Origin: Leptospira levettii | GTDB lineage: Bacteria; Spirochaetota; Leptospiria; Leptospirales; Leptospiraceae | Assembly: GCF_002812085.1 (NCBI RefSeq) | Contig: NZ_NPDM01000008.1 | Location: 62,001-126,000, forward strand | Direction of reading: 5' to 3' | Length of the DNA: 64,000 bases | Part shown: positions 10,766 through 20,631 of the stretch, one piece after another | How positions within the stretch are numbered: the first letter of the stretch is position 1 | How the letters are laid out: every line of letters starts with the position of its first letter | The notes under the pieces: generated by a model | What the model was told of the DNA's origin: nothing | Database searches by the model: none | The model's input: only the letters and a program-made list of their open reading frames with translations | Made by a program: the position numbers and the translations under genes

Positions 10766-11065
10766 ATGTTATTTCTCTTTTTGCATCTTTTCCTCTTTTT
10801 TCTCCTGAGCTCACTTTACTGGTTCCGATTTCGCTCCCAGGTGGAGGGTCCCAAGGGAAACCTTCTCATTGAAATCCAAAACGCCGGTAAACACTGGAAA
10901 GAAACTCCCCACCTAGTACTCGTACTCGCTTTTATCCTTTTCCTCCTCCTTCCCCTGGTCATTGGTTTTCAATTTTACCTCCGGTCGGATGCGAATGTCC
11001 TTGTTGTCATCGTTTGGATCATTTGGGCTTATAATTGGAGCAAATACAGTTTCTTCCGAGAATAA
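10766..11065 (+). CDS. small two-segment membrane protein
   Basis: A 99-residue protein starting at ATG 10766 with AAGG 8 bases upstream. It has a hydrophobic segment at about 2-20, a polar loop (about 21-50), a second hydrophobic stretch at about 51-69 and a third at about 75-92. It lies 17 bp after the UbiA-like gene and reads in a different frame, so it is a separate gene in the same unit. I do not recognise it. Its proximity suggests a job related to the membrane enzyme upstream, which is inference only. Confidence 0.55.
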   Translation: MLFLFLHLFLFFLLSSLYWFRFRSQVEGPKGNLLIEIQNAGKHWKETPHLVLVLAFILFLLLPLVIGFQFYLRSDANVLVVIVWIIWAYNWSKYSFFRE

Positions 11066-11132
11066 ATTACTTCCCTTATGACTTCCCTCTCGTTTTCTGG
11101 TCTAAGGTAATCCACGAAAACGGGGTTAAGGA

Positions 11133-11894
11133 ATGAAAATTGTTGTTCTAGTAAAGCAGGTTCCGGATACGGAAACCAATATCAAGGTCGGTGACAAATC
11201 GATCAACGAAGCTGGCGTAAAATGGATCATCTCTCCTTATGATGAATTTGCAATCGAAGAGGGAATCAGAATTCGTGAAAAAAGCGGTGGAGAAGTCATC
11301 GCAGTGTCCCTCGGCCCGGACCGTGTCGTAGAAGCACTTCGCACTGCCTACGCTATGGGTGTGGACAGAGCCGTTCATGTAAAAGTGGATGACTATGTAA
11401 CTTTTGACTCTACATACACTTCCGAACTTCTTGCCAATTTCATCAAAGCAGAAAATGCAGATGTAGTGATTGGTGGTCGTCAATCCATCGATACTGACAG
11501 CTCACAAGTTGTCGTACAAATTGCAGAGAGATTGAATGTCCCTCACGTAGCAATGGCTCTCAAACTCGAGTTTGATGGTAAAAAAGTAACTGCAACTCGC
11601 GAAATCGAAGGTGGAACTGAAGTGGTTGAAACTTCTGCTCCTCTTGCTGTGACTGCGCAAAAAGGTTTGAACGAACCAAGATACCCAAGTTTAAAAGGAA
11701 TCATGTCTGCGAAGAAAAAACCAGTCGATGTGAAAAAACCAGAAGAACTCGGTGCAACTGGTTCCAAACTCGAAGTTGTTTCTCTTGAACCACCTCCTCC
11801 ACGTATCGCTGGTCGAAAACTGGAAGCAGCAGATGCACAAGGTTTTGCATCTCAACTTGTAAAAGCTCTTCGCGAAGAAGCGAAGGTCATCTAA
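11133..11894 (+). CDS. etfB: electron transfer flavoprotein beta subunit
   Basis: Beta subunit of the FAD/AMP-containing heterodimer that accepts electrons from acyl-CoA dehydrogenases. The 253 residues begin MKIVVLVKQVPDTETNIKVG, the family's conserved opening. VIGGRQSIDTDSSQV is the AMP-binding region, and PRYPSLKGIMSAKKKP near 185-200 is the signature loop that contacts dehydrogenases. The start has AAGGA just upstream of the ATG. etfA follows after 10 bp with its own GGAG. The window encodes two acyl-CoA dehydrogenases that could use it. Confidence 0.97.
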   Translation: MKIVVLVKQVPDTETNIKVGDKSINEAGVKWIISPYDEFAIEEGIRIREKSGGEVIAVSLGPDRVVEALRTAYAMGVDRAVHVKVDDYVTFDSTYTSELLANFIKAENADVVIGGRQSIDTDSSQVVVQIAERLNVPHVAMALKLEFDGKKVTATREIEGGTEVVETSAPLAVTAQKGLNEPRYPSLKGIMSAKKKPVDVKKPEELGATGSKLEVVSLEPPPPRIAGRKLEAADAQGFASQLVKALREEAKVI

Positions 11895-11904
11895 GGAGAC
11901 GAAC

Positions 11905-12864
11905 ATGGCTGATGTTTTAGTAGTTGGTGAATTAAAAAACGGCGAACTTAAAAAAATCTCAAAAGAACTTACCTCGGCAGCTCGCAAAATTGCGGATGCA
12001 ATCGGTGGTAAAGTTCACACTCTCATCATCACTGACAACGTTGACGCGTTTGCAGGTGATTTAAAAGCAGTTGGTGCTGACGCTGTGATCGGTGCAAACC
12101 TCGGTGAATTTTCACCAGAAGGTTATGCAAACGGTATTTTTGCCGTGATCCAAGAGAAAAAACCAGCAGTGGTTCTTATGCCACACTCTGCTCAAGGAAA
12201 AGAATACTCTGCAAGAGTAGCGATCAAAGCAAATGCAGGAATCGTTGCGGATGCAGTGGGTCTTTCTGTTGACGGTGGTAAAGTAGTAGCAAAAAAACCA
12301 ATTTATTCTGGTAAAGCGTATGCGAACTTCAAAGTGTCTTCTGACATTCAAATGTTCACTGTGCGTGCGAACTCACAAGAAGTAACTCCAAAAGAAGGAG
12401 CAGGTGCGGTTGAAAAATCTGGCGCTTCTGCTGGTGAAGTGAGAACAAAATCACTTTCCAAAGACCTTTCTGGTGGAAACAAAGTGCAGTTAGCTGATGC
12501 TTCTATCATCGTATCTGGCGGACGTGGAATCAAAGGACCAGAAAACTGGCCAATCATCCAAGACTTAGCAGACACACTCGGTGCAGCACTTGGTGCTTCC
12601 CGTGCCACAGTGGATGCAGGATGGATTTCTCACTCACACCAAGTAGGACAAACAGGAAAAACTGTCTCCCCTAACTGTTACATCGCTTGCGGAATTTCCG
12701 GAGCCATCCAACACTTAGCGGGTATGGGATCTTCTAAATACATCGTTGCGATCAATAAAGACGGAGATGCTCCGATCTTCAAAGTAGCAACTTACGGTGT
12801 TGTCGCTGATTTGTTTGAAGTAGTGCCTGCACTTACTTCTGAATTCAAAAAAGTATTGGGTTAA
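11905..12864 (+). CDS. etfA: electron transfer flavoprotein alpha subunit
   Basis: FAD-binding subunit of ETF, 319 residues. The C-terminal FAD domain is clear: [15 protein letters not shown], then [11 protein letters not shown] with the conserved Arg, [12 protein letters not shown] and [13 protein letters not shown], ending NKDGDAPIF and [14 protein letters not shown]. It lies 10 bp after etfB (GGAG at 11895-11898), so the pair is co-translated. A perfect 8-bp hairpin spans its stop codon, just before the LolA-like gene, which could adjust expression of the downstream genes. Confidence 0.97.
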   Translation: MADVLVVGELKNGELKKISKELTSAARKIADAIGGKVHTLIITDNVDAFAGDLKAVGADAVIGANLGEFSPEGYANGIFAVIQEKKPAVVLMPHSAQGKEYSARVAIKANAGIVADAVGLSVDGGKVVAKKPIYSGKAYANFKVSSDIQMFTVRANSQEVTPKEGAGAVEKSGASAGEVRTKSLSKDLSGGNKVQLADASIIVSGGRGIKGPENWPIIQDLADTLGAALGASRATVDAGWISHSHQVGQTGKTVSPNCYIACGISGAIQHLAGMGSSKYIVAINKDGDAPIFKVATYGVVADLFEVVPALTSEFKKVLG

Positions 12865-12874
12865 TTCCCAATAC
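12853..12874 (+). promoter_or_regulatory. hairpin spanning the etfA stop codon
   Basis: GTATTGGG-TTAATT-CCCAATAC forms a perfect 8-bp stem whose loop contains the TAA stop of etfA. No U-tract follows, so it is not a standard terminator. It lies 13 bases before the TTG start of the LolA-like gene and could stabilise the etfBA mRNA or limit translation of the next gene. Confidence 0.4.
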
Positions 12875-12887
12875 GAACCATCTAACT

Positions 12888-13469
12888 TTGAGAAATTTCC
12901 TTCTCAAAATCCAGATTGTTCTCCTTTTCTCTGTCCAATGGGGTTCCCTTTGGGCAGAGGATGGACGAGATCGTCTCAATGCCGTCATCGGCAGAATGAA
13001 CTCCCTTGAAAGTTTTCGTGCCTCTGTCACTGTGAATGGTGGCCTGACTGGCGTCGTTTCTTACAAAAGCCCAAACCAACTCCATGTTCGGTTCAGCGAT
13101 GGAAGGATCATCTCTTCCAATGGCAGGATTTTATGGTTCTATAATCCTGATTCCTCAATTGCAGGGAAACAAGACCTGAAAGGTGTTTCCGGTGGACTTG
13201 GCGGATTATTATCTGGTTACGAAAACGTGACTGTTAGCGGTAGAACATTTCGTCTCACTTCTACTACCAAACGTTATAATGAAATCATTTTAGTCGTCTC
13301 TGATAACGACCTCCCCCGTGTTCTCAAAATGAAACGTTCCGACGAAGAAATCACAGAAATTGCTTTTTCAGGCATTGCTACCAATATTGGTCTCGGAACT
13401 GGACTCTTTAACTTCCAACCTCCCACAAGCTCACAGATTGTTGAGAACCCTCTCAACCAAAAGGAGTAA
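12888..13469 (+). CDS. LolA-like outer-membrane lipoprotein carrier family protein
   Basis: A 193-residue exported protein. The signal peptide is at about 1-23, ending SLWA/ED. The mature part follows the LolA/LolB pattern: DRLNAVIGRMNSLESFRASVTVNGGLTGVVSYKSPNQLHVRF and then ISSNGRILWFYNPD, the beta-strand series of LolA (outer-strand motif W.Y.P). LolA ferries lipoproteins across the periplasm, which suits a genome rich in lipoproteins; LolA-like proteins with other roles also exist. It starts at TTG with no strong ribosome site, 23 bp after etfA. It ends with AAGGAG, the ribosome site of the next gene. Confidence 0.7.
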   Translation: MRNFLLKIQIVLLFSVQWGSLWAEDGRDRLNAVIGRMNSLESFRASVTVNGGLTGVVSYKSPNQLHVRFSDGRIISSNGRILWFYNPDSSIAGKQDLKGVSGGLGGLLSGYENVTVSGRTFRLTSTTKRYNEIILVVSDNDLPRVLKMKRSDEEITEIAFSGIATNIGLGTGLFNFQPPTSSQIVENPLNQKE

Positions 13470-13471
13470 TT

Positions 13472-15442
13472 GTGACACCAGTTTCTCGTACCGAAGCGCA
13501 TCGTGTTTTTGCAGATTTGTATCGCAAAACAAGGACACCTGAGCACCAACAACTCATTGATGAAGCGATTTTAAAATCGAACGATGTCTTCATACGGATT
13601 GATCTGATCCGGAAAGTGGACGAAGACTACGAAAATAAAAACAAACCCAAAAAAGAAGACAGCCGTGACCGTGGTTTACCAGAGAGAGAACAACCAAAAA
13701 GAGAAGTGATTTCTCGCACCTCTACTCCCGATCCAAAACCAAAACGATCCAGTGACTTAGTCACGGTAGACAGTGCCAAACAAAAACAGAATCCCGCAAG
13801 AAAAAAGGCCACCGAACAGAAACAAGGTGGAGGACTTCTTGCAGGACTTTTTGGCGGAGGGAACAATGCAAACAGTTCCATCGGTAAATTTGCCAAAGAA
13901 ACGGGAACTATAGATATCGGTTTATTTGGAAGAAATCCAGCCATCTCCAACAATGTGGAAAAAATTTTTCGTGGACTCAAAGAAGATGTCCTCATTCCAA
14001 CCATCCAAGCCCTTCGTGTTTCAGAACAACAAGGTTGGAGGATTTGGACACCACTCGTTTACAATATCATCAATAATTTTAATAAGTTTTTCAATGCCTT
14101 TGCATCGCTTGATGCACTCATCTTGGATAAAATTTCTGCAGAGATTTTTTTGGAACGTTCCCTTAAAATGCAGATGTTTTATGTACGTTTTTTACAAAGA
14201 GATGATGCAAAAGATATCATATTGTCCAACCTACCAGACATCGTAAAGATGGATGAAAAACTCACACCCAAACTAAACAAAATCATGGAAGGTGTGAACT
14301 ATGCGATCAATTTAGAAAACAACAAACCGAAGTTATCTGATGCGATTACAGCCTTTTATATTGTAGCAAAGAAAAAAATGTTTACATGGCCAGAAATTGT
14401 AACCGATTTACGAGTTCCGCCCATCCAAGAACATAAATTCCAAGCAGCACGTGAGATCCAAAAAGAAGTAGAAATCACTGTAGCCAAAATTTCCGACGAT
14501 ATCAACACAAGAACCTTCAAAAAAGAAGAATTACAAAACCTTAGATCCAGATATTTTTCAATTGATGACAAAGGAAAAATCAGTTTTGATTTTTTGAACC
14601 ATGTTGTAGATGATTTTATGGCTCACCATATGCCGGAATCGGCAAAAAGCCAAACTGTCAAAAACAGTTACAAATCTCAACCACATCGACTCGTTTATTT
14701 ATTATTACGTGACTTACAAACGGTTTATATCAACCTCATCGAAGGTTATGTTCGGTTAGGTGATAAAAACCAAAACCAAGAACTTCTCATCATCCAACCT
14801 GGTCTTTTTAGAAACGAAATTGACCAACTGAATACACTCGTTCGAACCATTGATAATTTTAATAAAAAATTCCCAAGTTTCCAATATAGTTTCCAACAAT
14901 ATGGAATGGATTTTAGCACAGGGAATGCTGCCAGTGATCAAATTGCAGGACCAATTGTGCAAGCCCTTCAAGATGCTTCTGAATTTTTTGGAAGTTTTGC
15001 CGGTAAACTTAATATCATCGTGGAAAACCACCTGATGGCAAAAGCAACTGAAGCAAAAGGGAAAACTAACGACAAAATCATTTCCACAAAAGACAAAGTC
15101 ATCGAAGAAGTTAAAATTGCGCAAAGGTTTATTCCTCACTATGACAAAGCAGTTGTTGCAAAAGAGAGAATCAATGGAATGAAAGTGGAAGATGTTTTCA
15201 TTCAATTCACAAAATATTTATATAATTATGCTGTTATCTTTAAAGATCCAACAACTACATCCAAACTAACAGCTCACAGAAAAATCGAACAAGAACTGAT
15301 CAAACTCAATAAAGAATACGAACGACTTACCTACTCTACCTTTCACAAAGATAGTGGGAATCCAGAACCAACGTCAGGTGATGCGAATAGTTCCGAATCA
15401 AATGAGACTAACGAAACAACAGGGGAAGAGGAAGATACTTGA
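13472..15442 (+). CDS. large conserved spirochaete-type protein of unknown function
   Basis: A 656-residue protein without signal peptide or membrane segments. The N-terminal ~55 residues are folded. Residues about 56-120 are a charged, Lys/Arg/Pro-rich linker, followed by a Gly-rich patch ([12 protein letters not shown]). The rest is mainly helical, with an acidic Ser/Glu tail. It resembles spirochaete-restricted families of unknown function (possibly DUF5312), a recollection not confirmed here. It starts at GTG with AAGGAG 5 bases upstream and lies 2 bp after the LolA-like gene. Its TGA overlaps the TTG start of trpS, so translation of the two is coupled. Confidence 0.7.
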   Translation: MTPVSRTEAHRVFADLYRKTRTPEHQQLIDEAILKSNDVFIRIDLIRKVDEDYENKNKPKKEDSRDRGLPEREQPKREVISRTSTPDPKPKRSSDLVTVDSAKQKQNPARKKATEQKQGGGLLAGLFGGGNNANSSIGKFAKETGTIDIGLFGRNPAISNNVEKIFRGLKEDVLIPTIQALRVSEQQGWRIWTPLVYNIINNFNKFFNAFASLDALILDKISAEIFLERSLKMQMFYVRFLQRDDAKDIILSNLPDIVKMDEKLTPKLNKIMEGVNYAINLENNKPKLSDAITAFYIVAKKKMFTWPEIVTDLRVPPIQEHKFQAAREIQKEVEITVAKISDDINTRTFKKEELQNLRSRYFSIDDKGKISFDFLNHVVDDFMAHHMPESAKSQTVKNSYKSQPHRLVYLLLRDLQTVYINLIEGYVRLGDKNQNQELLIIQPGLFRNEIDQLNTLVRTIDNFNKKFPSFQYSFQQYGMDFSTGNAASDQIAGPIVQALQDASEFFGSFAGKLNIIVENHLMAKATEAKGKTNDKIISTKDKVIEEVKIAQRFIPHYDKAVVAKERINGMKVEDVFIQFTKYLYNYAVIFKDPTTTSKLTAHRKIEQELIKLNKEYERLTYSTFHKDSGNPEPTSGDANSSESNETNETTGEEEDT

Positions 15443-16407
15443 GAGTTCTCACAGGATTACAACCGTCAGGAAAATTACATTTAGGAAACTACTTCTCAGC
15501 GATCAAAAAAATCTTAGATTACCAATCAAAAGAAGAATTATTTTTATTTATCGCAAACCTACATGCATTAACTACCTTTCGTTCCAAAGAAGAGCTGAAA
15601 GACTACACCTTAGGTTGCGCAATCGACTTACTTGCGCTAGGTGTTGACCCCAATAAAACTGTTTTTTGGGTTCAAAGTGATGTTCCCGAAGTCACTGAAC
15701 TCACTTGGTATTTATCACAATCAATCACTGTTTCCCAATTACAACTTGCCCATTCCTTTAAAGACAAAGTAGCCAAAGGATTTGTTCCAGGTGCTGGTCT
15801 TTTTACTTATCCAATCCTTATGGCAAGTGACATCTTACTGTTTTCAGCAGAAAAAGTTCCCGTTGGAAAAGACCAAAAACAACATTTAGAATTTGCTCGG
15901 GACATTGCAGAAAAATTCAACAACCAATTTGGATCTGTATTAACACTTCCTGAACCTGACATTGATGAAAACACAGCAACAGTGCCTGGTGTAGATGGTG
16001 CAAAGATGTCCAAATCGTATAACAATACGATTGATTTCTTTGGTACAGAAAAAGAGATCAAAAAGAAAGTGATGTCGATTGTAAGTGACTCCAAAGCAAT
16101 CGAAGAACCAAAAGATCCAGACGAGTCTATCATTTACCAAATTCATTCTTTATTCTTAACAAATTCAGAAAAAGAAACTCAAAAACAAAAGTACAAACAA
16201 GGTGGATTTGGATACGGGGATTTAAAAAAAGACCTCCTTGAATCCATTCTGAATCATTTTGCACCTTTCCGATCCAAACGAGAAGAACTCTCAAAAAATT
16301 TAGATTATGTTCATTCAGTATTAAAAACTGGGAAACAAAAAGCAAAGGAAGTTGCAGAACAAAAATTAAGCGAAGTGCGAAACACTCTCGGCATTTATCC
16401 TTTCTAA
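15439..16407 (+). CDS. trpS: tryptophanyl-tRNA synthetase
   Basis: Charges tRNA-Trp. A class I synthetase of 322 residues, normal for the bacterial form. The HIGH-type motif is HLGN in [11 protein letters not shown] (9-19), and KMSKS lies at 189-193 within [11 protein letters not shown]. Other family landmarks are [12 protein letters not shown] and [15 protein letters not shown]. The TTG start sits inside the TTGA overlap with the preceding gene's stop (15440-15442), with GAGGAAGA upstream. Confidence 0.97.
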   Translation: MRVLTGLQPSGKLHLGNYFSAIKKILDYQSKEELFLFIANLHALTTFRSKEELKDYTLGCAIDLLALGVDPNKTVFWVQSDVPEVTELTWYLSQSITVSQLQLAHSFKDKVAKGFVPGAGLFTYPILMASDILLFSAEKVPVGKDQKQHLEFARDIAEKFNNQFGSVLTLPEPDIDENTATVPGVDGAKMSKSYNNTIDFFGTEKEIKKKVMSIVSDSKAIEEPKDPDESIIYQIHSLFLTNSEKETQKQKYKQGGFGYGDLKKDLLESILNHFAPFRSKREELSKNLDYVHSVLKTGKQKAKEVAEQKLSEVRNTLGIYPF

Positions 16408-16450
16408 ATTTAAAAGAGACCAAGTGTTTCATTTTTGAACCTCTCTCCAT

Positions 16451-18280
16451 GTGAGAGTAAACACAAAACTACTTCCTAATTCTAACTTTGGATGGTTTTG
16501 TTTTGGAATTTGTGTTACAGCCACAACAATCAAAATCGGAAACAAAATCCCTGGAATTTATGCCACTCTCTTTCTCTTCCAACTTCTTTTCTTTTGCCTA
16601 ATCATAATCCTTCCACCAAAGCTCACAAAATATTTCCATCATCGAATCCCGTGGGCAATTCTTGCATCATTTCTATTTTTGTTATTTGCCGATACCAACC
16701 AAACACTCTCTCAAAAGTTACCAAAACATTATTTTCGTGATTTTTTAAAACAGGAACTAAGCAGGTCACCTCTTTCTCCCTTTGAATCACGAATTGTTAT
16801 GGGTCTTGTGACAGGTTCCACAAAAGAAATCCCAAAAGACTTTAAAGAACTAGCAAAGGAATCGGGCATCTTACACCTATTTGCTGCCTCTGGACTCCAT
16901 TTAGGTATTTTTATTGGATCCATTCAATTTTTCGGAAACTTAATTTTTTCGAAACACCGCTGGCTCTCCATCCTACTCTCACTTGGATTTGGATTTATGT
17001 ATTTATATGTATTAAACTTTCCTGTTTCCTTTGTCAGAGCTTACCTCTTTGCTTTTTTAACCTTGATTTCCTCCTTATTTTACCGCAAAATTGCAGTTAG
17101 TGATCTACTCATCATATCATCTGCAACCATTGCCTTGTTTTGTTATTCGGATTTTTTAAGTATCGGTTTTTTACTCTCTTTTAGTGCCGTTTTTGGGATC
17201 TTTTATCTCAAACCGAGTTTGGACCAAATGTTTTTTAAGAGTAACAAATCCTTTTTAAAGGAAAATTTAACACTAACTACCGTTTGTTCCTTATGTACCT
17301 TTCCGGTTCTTGTGTATTTTTTTCACTCTTACTCATTTGGTGGGATTTGGATCAATTATTGTTTGGTTCCACTTGCTGGCATCTTACTTCCTAGTTTGTA
17401 TCTAACACTCCTTCTCCAAAGTTTTTTACCCAGTTCTCTCTCGTTACTCCTTTCCGATTGGATTTGGATACCGGCAAGTTACTTACTTTCTCTTTTTTTA
17501 AAACTCTTTCAATCCTTATCAAATTTCGAAAGAGCCTACAAGGAATGGAAAATTGAGACTACCCCTTTATTCGTGTTTTCACTCTTTCTCATTTTGATCC
17601 TTTGGGCACTACATCGTTACAACCTAAACCATAACAAAATCACCAATCGATTGATCCTGAGTGTACTCTTTCTATTTTTTCCATTTAGTTTTTGGCAAGA
17701 GGATACAAGCTCTCTACCAATTCTCACCCAATCGGGAAAAGGTTATTTTACGATTACTCTCGAGAACAAAATGTATCTCTATGGAATTTGTCCTCCTCAT
17801 AAACGAATCGCGCTTCCAAAATCAAACCATCCAATCAAACAAATCTTATTCGAATCCGAATCCTGTTTACAAACGGTTTTAAGACTGCAAAAAAAAGAGA
17901 AAATTAAAGATGTGATTTTTTTCGAAACACAGGTTTCCCCTTTCATTCGGCAATTTGAAAATCAAGGGTTCAAAATCCAATCTTCACTCCGATTGGGAAA
18001 CGATCTCACAAAGGATGTAACTTTATTTCGATTTGATGGCAATCCGAAGGAAGTGAACTCTTTATTACGTGCCTTAAAAGGATCAGAAACATTCAATTCC
18101 TTACAAAAATGGAAGGGAATCCTAGTTCTCGATTTCCCTCCTTGGAAAAAAAAGGAAGCAAAAGAATGGATCACCTACCAAAAACTACTTGGGATTTCTA
18201 ACGCATGGAAAATCATCATCGTTGAGGATCAATTTGAAATCTCCTTATTCCACTATCTCACAAATCCAAACCTTCTTTGA
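16451..18280 (+). CDS. comEC: ComEC/Rec2-family competence-type membrane protein
   Basis: Inner-membrane channel family that imports single-stranded DNA in transformable bacteria. The 609-residue protein has many membrane segments. The competence domain signature is clear at about 135-160: GILHLFAASGLHLGIF, close to the family's H.L..SGLH.. motif. Hydrophobic helices run to about residue 410, followed by a soluble part (about 415-609). That part is shorter than a full metallo-beta-lactamase domain and lacks HxHxDH, so the C-terminal hydrolase is absent or decayed. It begins at GTG with no obvious ribosome site. Its 3' end overlaps the rsmA start by 47 bp. No other competence genes are near. 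Confidence 0.8.
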   Translation: MRVNTKLLPNSNFGWFCFGICVTATTIKIGNKIPGIYATLFLFQLLFFCLIIILPPKLTKYFHHRIPWAILASFLFLLFADTNQTLSQKLPKHYFRDFLKQELSRSPLSPFESRIVMGLVTGSTKEIPKDFKELAKESGILHLFAASGLHLGIFIGSIQFFGNLIFSKHRWLSILLSLGFGFMYLYVLNFPVSFVRAYLFAFLTLISSLFYRKIAVSDLLIISSATIALFCYSDFLSIGFLLSFSAVFGIFYLKPSLDQMFFKSNKSFLKENLTLTTVCSLCTFPVLVYFFHSYSFGGIWINYCLVPLAGILLPSLYLTLLLQSFLPSSLSLLLSDWIWIPASYLLSLFLKLFQSLSNFERAYKEWKIETTPLFVFSLFLILILWALHRYNLNHNKITNRLILSVLFLFFPFSFWQEDTSSLPILTQSGKGYFTITLENKMYLYGICPPHKRIALPKSNHPIKQILFESESCLQTVLRLQKKEKIKDVIFFETQVSPFIRQFENQGFKIQSSLRLGNDLTKDVTLFRFDGNPKEVNSLLRALKGSETFNSLQKWKGILVLDFPPWKKKEAKEWITYQKLLGISNAWKIIIVEDQFEISLFHYLTNPNLL

Positions 18281-19112
18281 ACACAAAGGAATCAGGGCAC
18301 AAAAAAAATTTGGTCAAAATTTCCTAATTGATCAAAACATTGTGGAATATATTGTAAATACCGCAAAACCTTTGTTCACTGACGATGATGTTTCATTGGC
18401 AGAAATTGGAATTGGACTTGGAACCTTAACCTATCCAATATTGAGTTTAGGTAAACCTACCGATTTATTTGAAATTGATTTTGCTTACATCCAATTGGCA
18501 AAAGATGAAATTTTACCAAATTTCCCCAATGCAAATTTATTCGCAGGTGATGCTTTAGAAAATTTACACCATATTTTTCCGAAAAAAGTTTTTGTATTTG
18601 GAAACTTACCATACCACCTCACAACAGAAATCATCAACACCCTGATCATCCATTGCCGAAACTTCCAAGGTGGCATTTTTATGGTGCAAAAGGAGTTTGC
18701 AGAACGACTTGTAAAAGAAACTTCTTCCCTCTCAGTATTTTTGTCTGCTTTCTGCGAAGTGAAATACGTAAAGACTGTACATAAAAATTGTTTTTTTCCC
18801 ATTCCCAAAATCCATTCCGCACTGATTTTACTCTCTCCCAAAAAAGAAAAGGGCAAACATCACTGGTCTCCTCGATCTGAAGCAGAAGTGGAAATTTGGT
18901 CTCGGATGTTACGAACTGTTTTTTGGGGCAAACGAAAACAAATCCAAGTGAGTTTACGGGAATCTCCTTTTTCAGAGGATCCCATTTTCCGAGAAGCATT
19001 GGGTGAGGCATTGGTCCGTTCGGAAATCCCTCCGACCAAACGTCCCGAAGAATTGAACCGTGAACAATTTCTGAATCTTGGTCAACATTTACTTGACATT
19101 TTGTCAAAATGA
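18234..19112 (+). CDS. rsmA: 16S rRNA dimethyladenosine transferase
   Basis: Dimethylates two adjacent adenines near the 3' end of 16S rRNA using SAM (KsgA). With the TTG start at 18234 it has 292 residues and opens MKSPYSTISQIQTFFEHKG, followed by the hallmark RAQKKFGQNFLID. SAM motif I is LAEIGIGLGTLTYPIL, and the catalytic motif IV is FGNLPYHLTT. The TTG at 18234 is preferred because GAGGA (18224-18228) is 5 bases upstream; an in-frame start at 18189 would lie deeper inside comEC. It overlaps comEC by 47 bp. Confidence 0.95.
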   Translation: MKSPYSTISQIQTFFEHKGIRAQKKFGQNFLIDQNIVEYIVNTAKPLFTDDDVSLAEIGIGLGTLTYPILSLGKPTDLFEIDFAYIQLAKDEILPNFPNANLFAGDALENLHHIFPKKVFVFGNLPYHLTTEIINTLIIHCRNFQGGIFMVQKEFAERLVKETSSLSVFLSAFCEVKYVKTVHKNCFFPIPKIHSALILLSPKKEKGKHHWSPRSEAEVEIWSRMLRTVFWGKRKQIQVSLRESPFSEDPIFREALGEALVRSEIPPTKRPEELNREQFLNLGQHLLDILSK

Positions 19113-19130
19113 TGTCAAATATAGTCCGCT

Positions 19131-20375
19131 ATGTTTGAGAATTTCACACCCCCTCCCATTGTAACGTATGCCATCCCCGTTTTTTTCCTTTTGATTGGCA
19201 TTGAAGTGTACATCGGTTACCGCAGGAACAAAGACCTGTACCGGTTGAATGATTCGATTGCCGATTTGAGTACGGGAATCATCTCCCAAATTTGGGGCCT
19301 TTTCCAAAAAGGTGTGGGTTTATACGCCTATTTTTATATCTATGAACACTTTCGATTTTTTGAATTTGCCATGACAAACCCTTGGGCATGGGTTCTCTGT
19401 ATCGTTGGTCAAGATTTTTGCTATTATTGGTCACACCGTTTAGCACATGAAGTGAACTTTCTTTGGGCAGGGCATGTCATCCACCACCATAGCGAAGAAT
19501 ACAACCTTGTGGTTGCCCTTAGGCAAACAGGTCTTGGTGGCCTTGTCACTTGGGTATTTTATATACCACTTGCTCTCATTGGGTTCCATCCATGGATGTA
19601 TCTTGCCAGTGGACAAATCAATCTCATCTACCAATTTTGGGTGCACACAAAAGCAGTTGGTAAAATTGGAAAGATTGGTGAGTACATACTTTCGACACCT
19701 TCTCACCACCGAGTACACCATGCGATTAACCCCATCTACATCGACAAAAACCACGGTGGGATTTTTATCCTCTTTGATCGAATGTTTGGGACCTTCCAAG
19801 AAGAAACAGAACCTTGTGTGTATGGAACTGTAAAACCACTTCGTAGTTTTAACCCTGTGTATGCAAACTTCCACTACTACTGGGAACTTCTGAAACAAGC
19901 TTTTGCTGCTGAATACTTTATGGATAAAATCCGCGTCTTTTTAAAACCACCAGGTTGGTACCCAAGACAAGGAAACCAACCTGCAGGATTTTTACCCATC
20001 CCAGAAGTAAGCCCAAATTCGTTCCAAAAGTATGACCCAAAACCAGCTACAGAAGTGAAAACCTATACCACTACATGGTTTGTTTTGGTATTACTCCTCT
20101 CGTTTGCGTTTTTACTCTTTGTTCCAAAGTTCAGTTTTGTCTCCCAAGTCCTTGTGACCATTTGGGTGACACTTTCTCTCGTTGCCATCAATGCACTGAT
20201 TGAAAACAAAACTTGGGCGGGAGCTTTGGAGATCACAAGATTACTGTTTGGATTCTTAGTCTTAGGATACTTCGATGTCAACTGGGCTTATTATGCCATT
20301 GGCATTGTTTGTTTGGTGATCGCTGGGATATATCTCTACCGCACTGGCCAACAAAAAACACAAGCAGCCTCCTAA
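19131..20375 (+). CDS. sterol desaturase / fatty acid hydroxylase family protein
   Basis: Integral-membrane di-iron oxygenase family, 414 residues. The histidine clusters that hold the iron are present: SHRLAHE (about 103-109), HVIHHHSEEYN (about 117-127) and SHHRVHHAIN (about 194-203). Membrane segments surround them, and the C-terminal ~90 residues add three or four more hydrophobic helices, making it longer than the basic ~270-residue domain. This C-terminal extension is common in bacterial alkylglycerol monooxygenase-like members. The substrate is probably a lipid. A hairpin terminator follows the stop. Confidence 0.85.
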   Translation: MFENFTPPPIVTYAIPVFFLLIGIEVYIGYRRNKDLYRLNDSIADLSTGIISQIWGLFQKGVGLYAYFYIYEHFRFFEFAMTNPWAWVLCIVGQDFCYYWSHRLAHEVNFLWAGHVIHHHSEEYNLVVALRQTGLGGLVTWVFYIPLALIGFHPWMYLASGQINLIYQFWVHTKAVGKIGKIGEYILSTPSHHRVHHAINPIYIDKNHGGIFILFDRMFGTFQEETEPCVYGTVKPLRSFNPVYANFHYYWELLKQAFAAEYFMDKIRVFLKPPGWYPRQGNQPAGFLPIPEVSPNSFQKYDPKPATEVKTYTTTWFVLVLLLSFAFLLFVPKFSFVSQVLVTIWVTLSLVAINALIENKTWAGALEITRLLFGFLVLGYFDVNWAYYAIGIVCLVIAGIYLYRTGQQKTQAAS

Positions 20376-20387
20376 TCGGAACCAAAA

Positions 20388-20430
20388 GGAAAGGATCGAA
20401 AACCAATCGCTCCTTTCCCTTCTCTTTTTC
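20388..20430 (+). terminator. rho-independent terminator of the desaturase-family gene
   Basis: GGAAAGGA (20388-20395) pairs with TCCTTTCC (20411-20418) across a 15-base loop, followed by a pyrimidine/T-rich run (CTTCTCTTTTT). It begins 12 bp after the stop at 20375. Confidence 0.55.
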
Positions 20431-20497
20431 CCCTTCCCCGAAACCATCTCACCATAATGAACGACGTTAATATTTAAATTTCCCTCGAGAAAAGGAA

Positions 20498-20620
20498 ATG
20501 ACAGAGAGAGGAACCACTTTCTTATGTCACATAAAAGCCATGATTGACGCAAGTTTCCGACCTCTTCGCCTTGACCCGGTGGGTGGCCGTGAGAATTTGG
20601 CATTGCACCATAGTTTTTGA
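20498..20620 (+). other. possible 40-residue leader reading frame upstream of the M23 peptidase
   Basis: The 256-bp gap 20376-20631 contains, after the terminator, an ATG frame of 40 codons. It ends in a TGA that overlaps the GAGG ribosome site of the next gene. The AAGG before the ATG is too close for efficient initiation. The stretch 20556-20600 is noticeably more GC-rich than its surroundings. It could be a coupled leader peptide or chance. Confidence 0.2.
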
Positions 20621-20631
20621 GGCGAAATGAG

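Noticed and set aside
18189..18233. Longer N-terminus for rsmA
   Set aside because: The TTG at 18189 lies further inside comEC and has no ribosome site; 18234 has GAGGA at the right distance and gives the normal family start.
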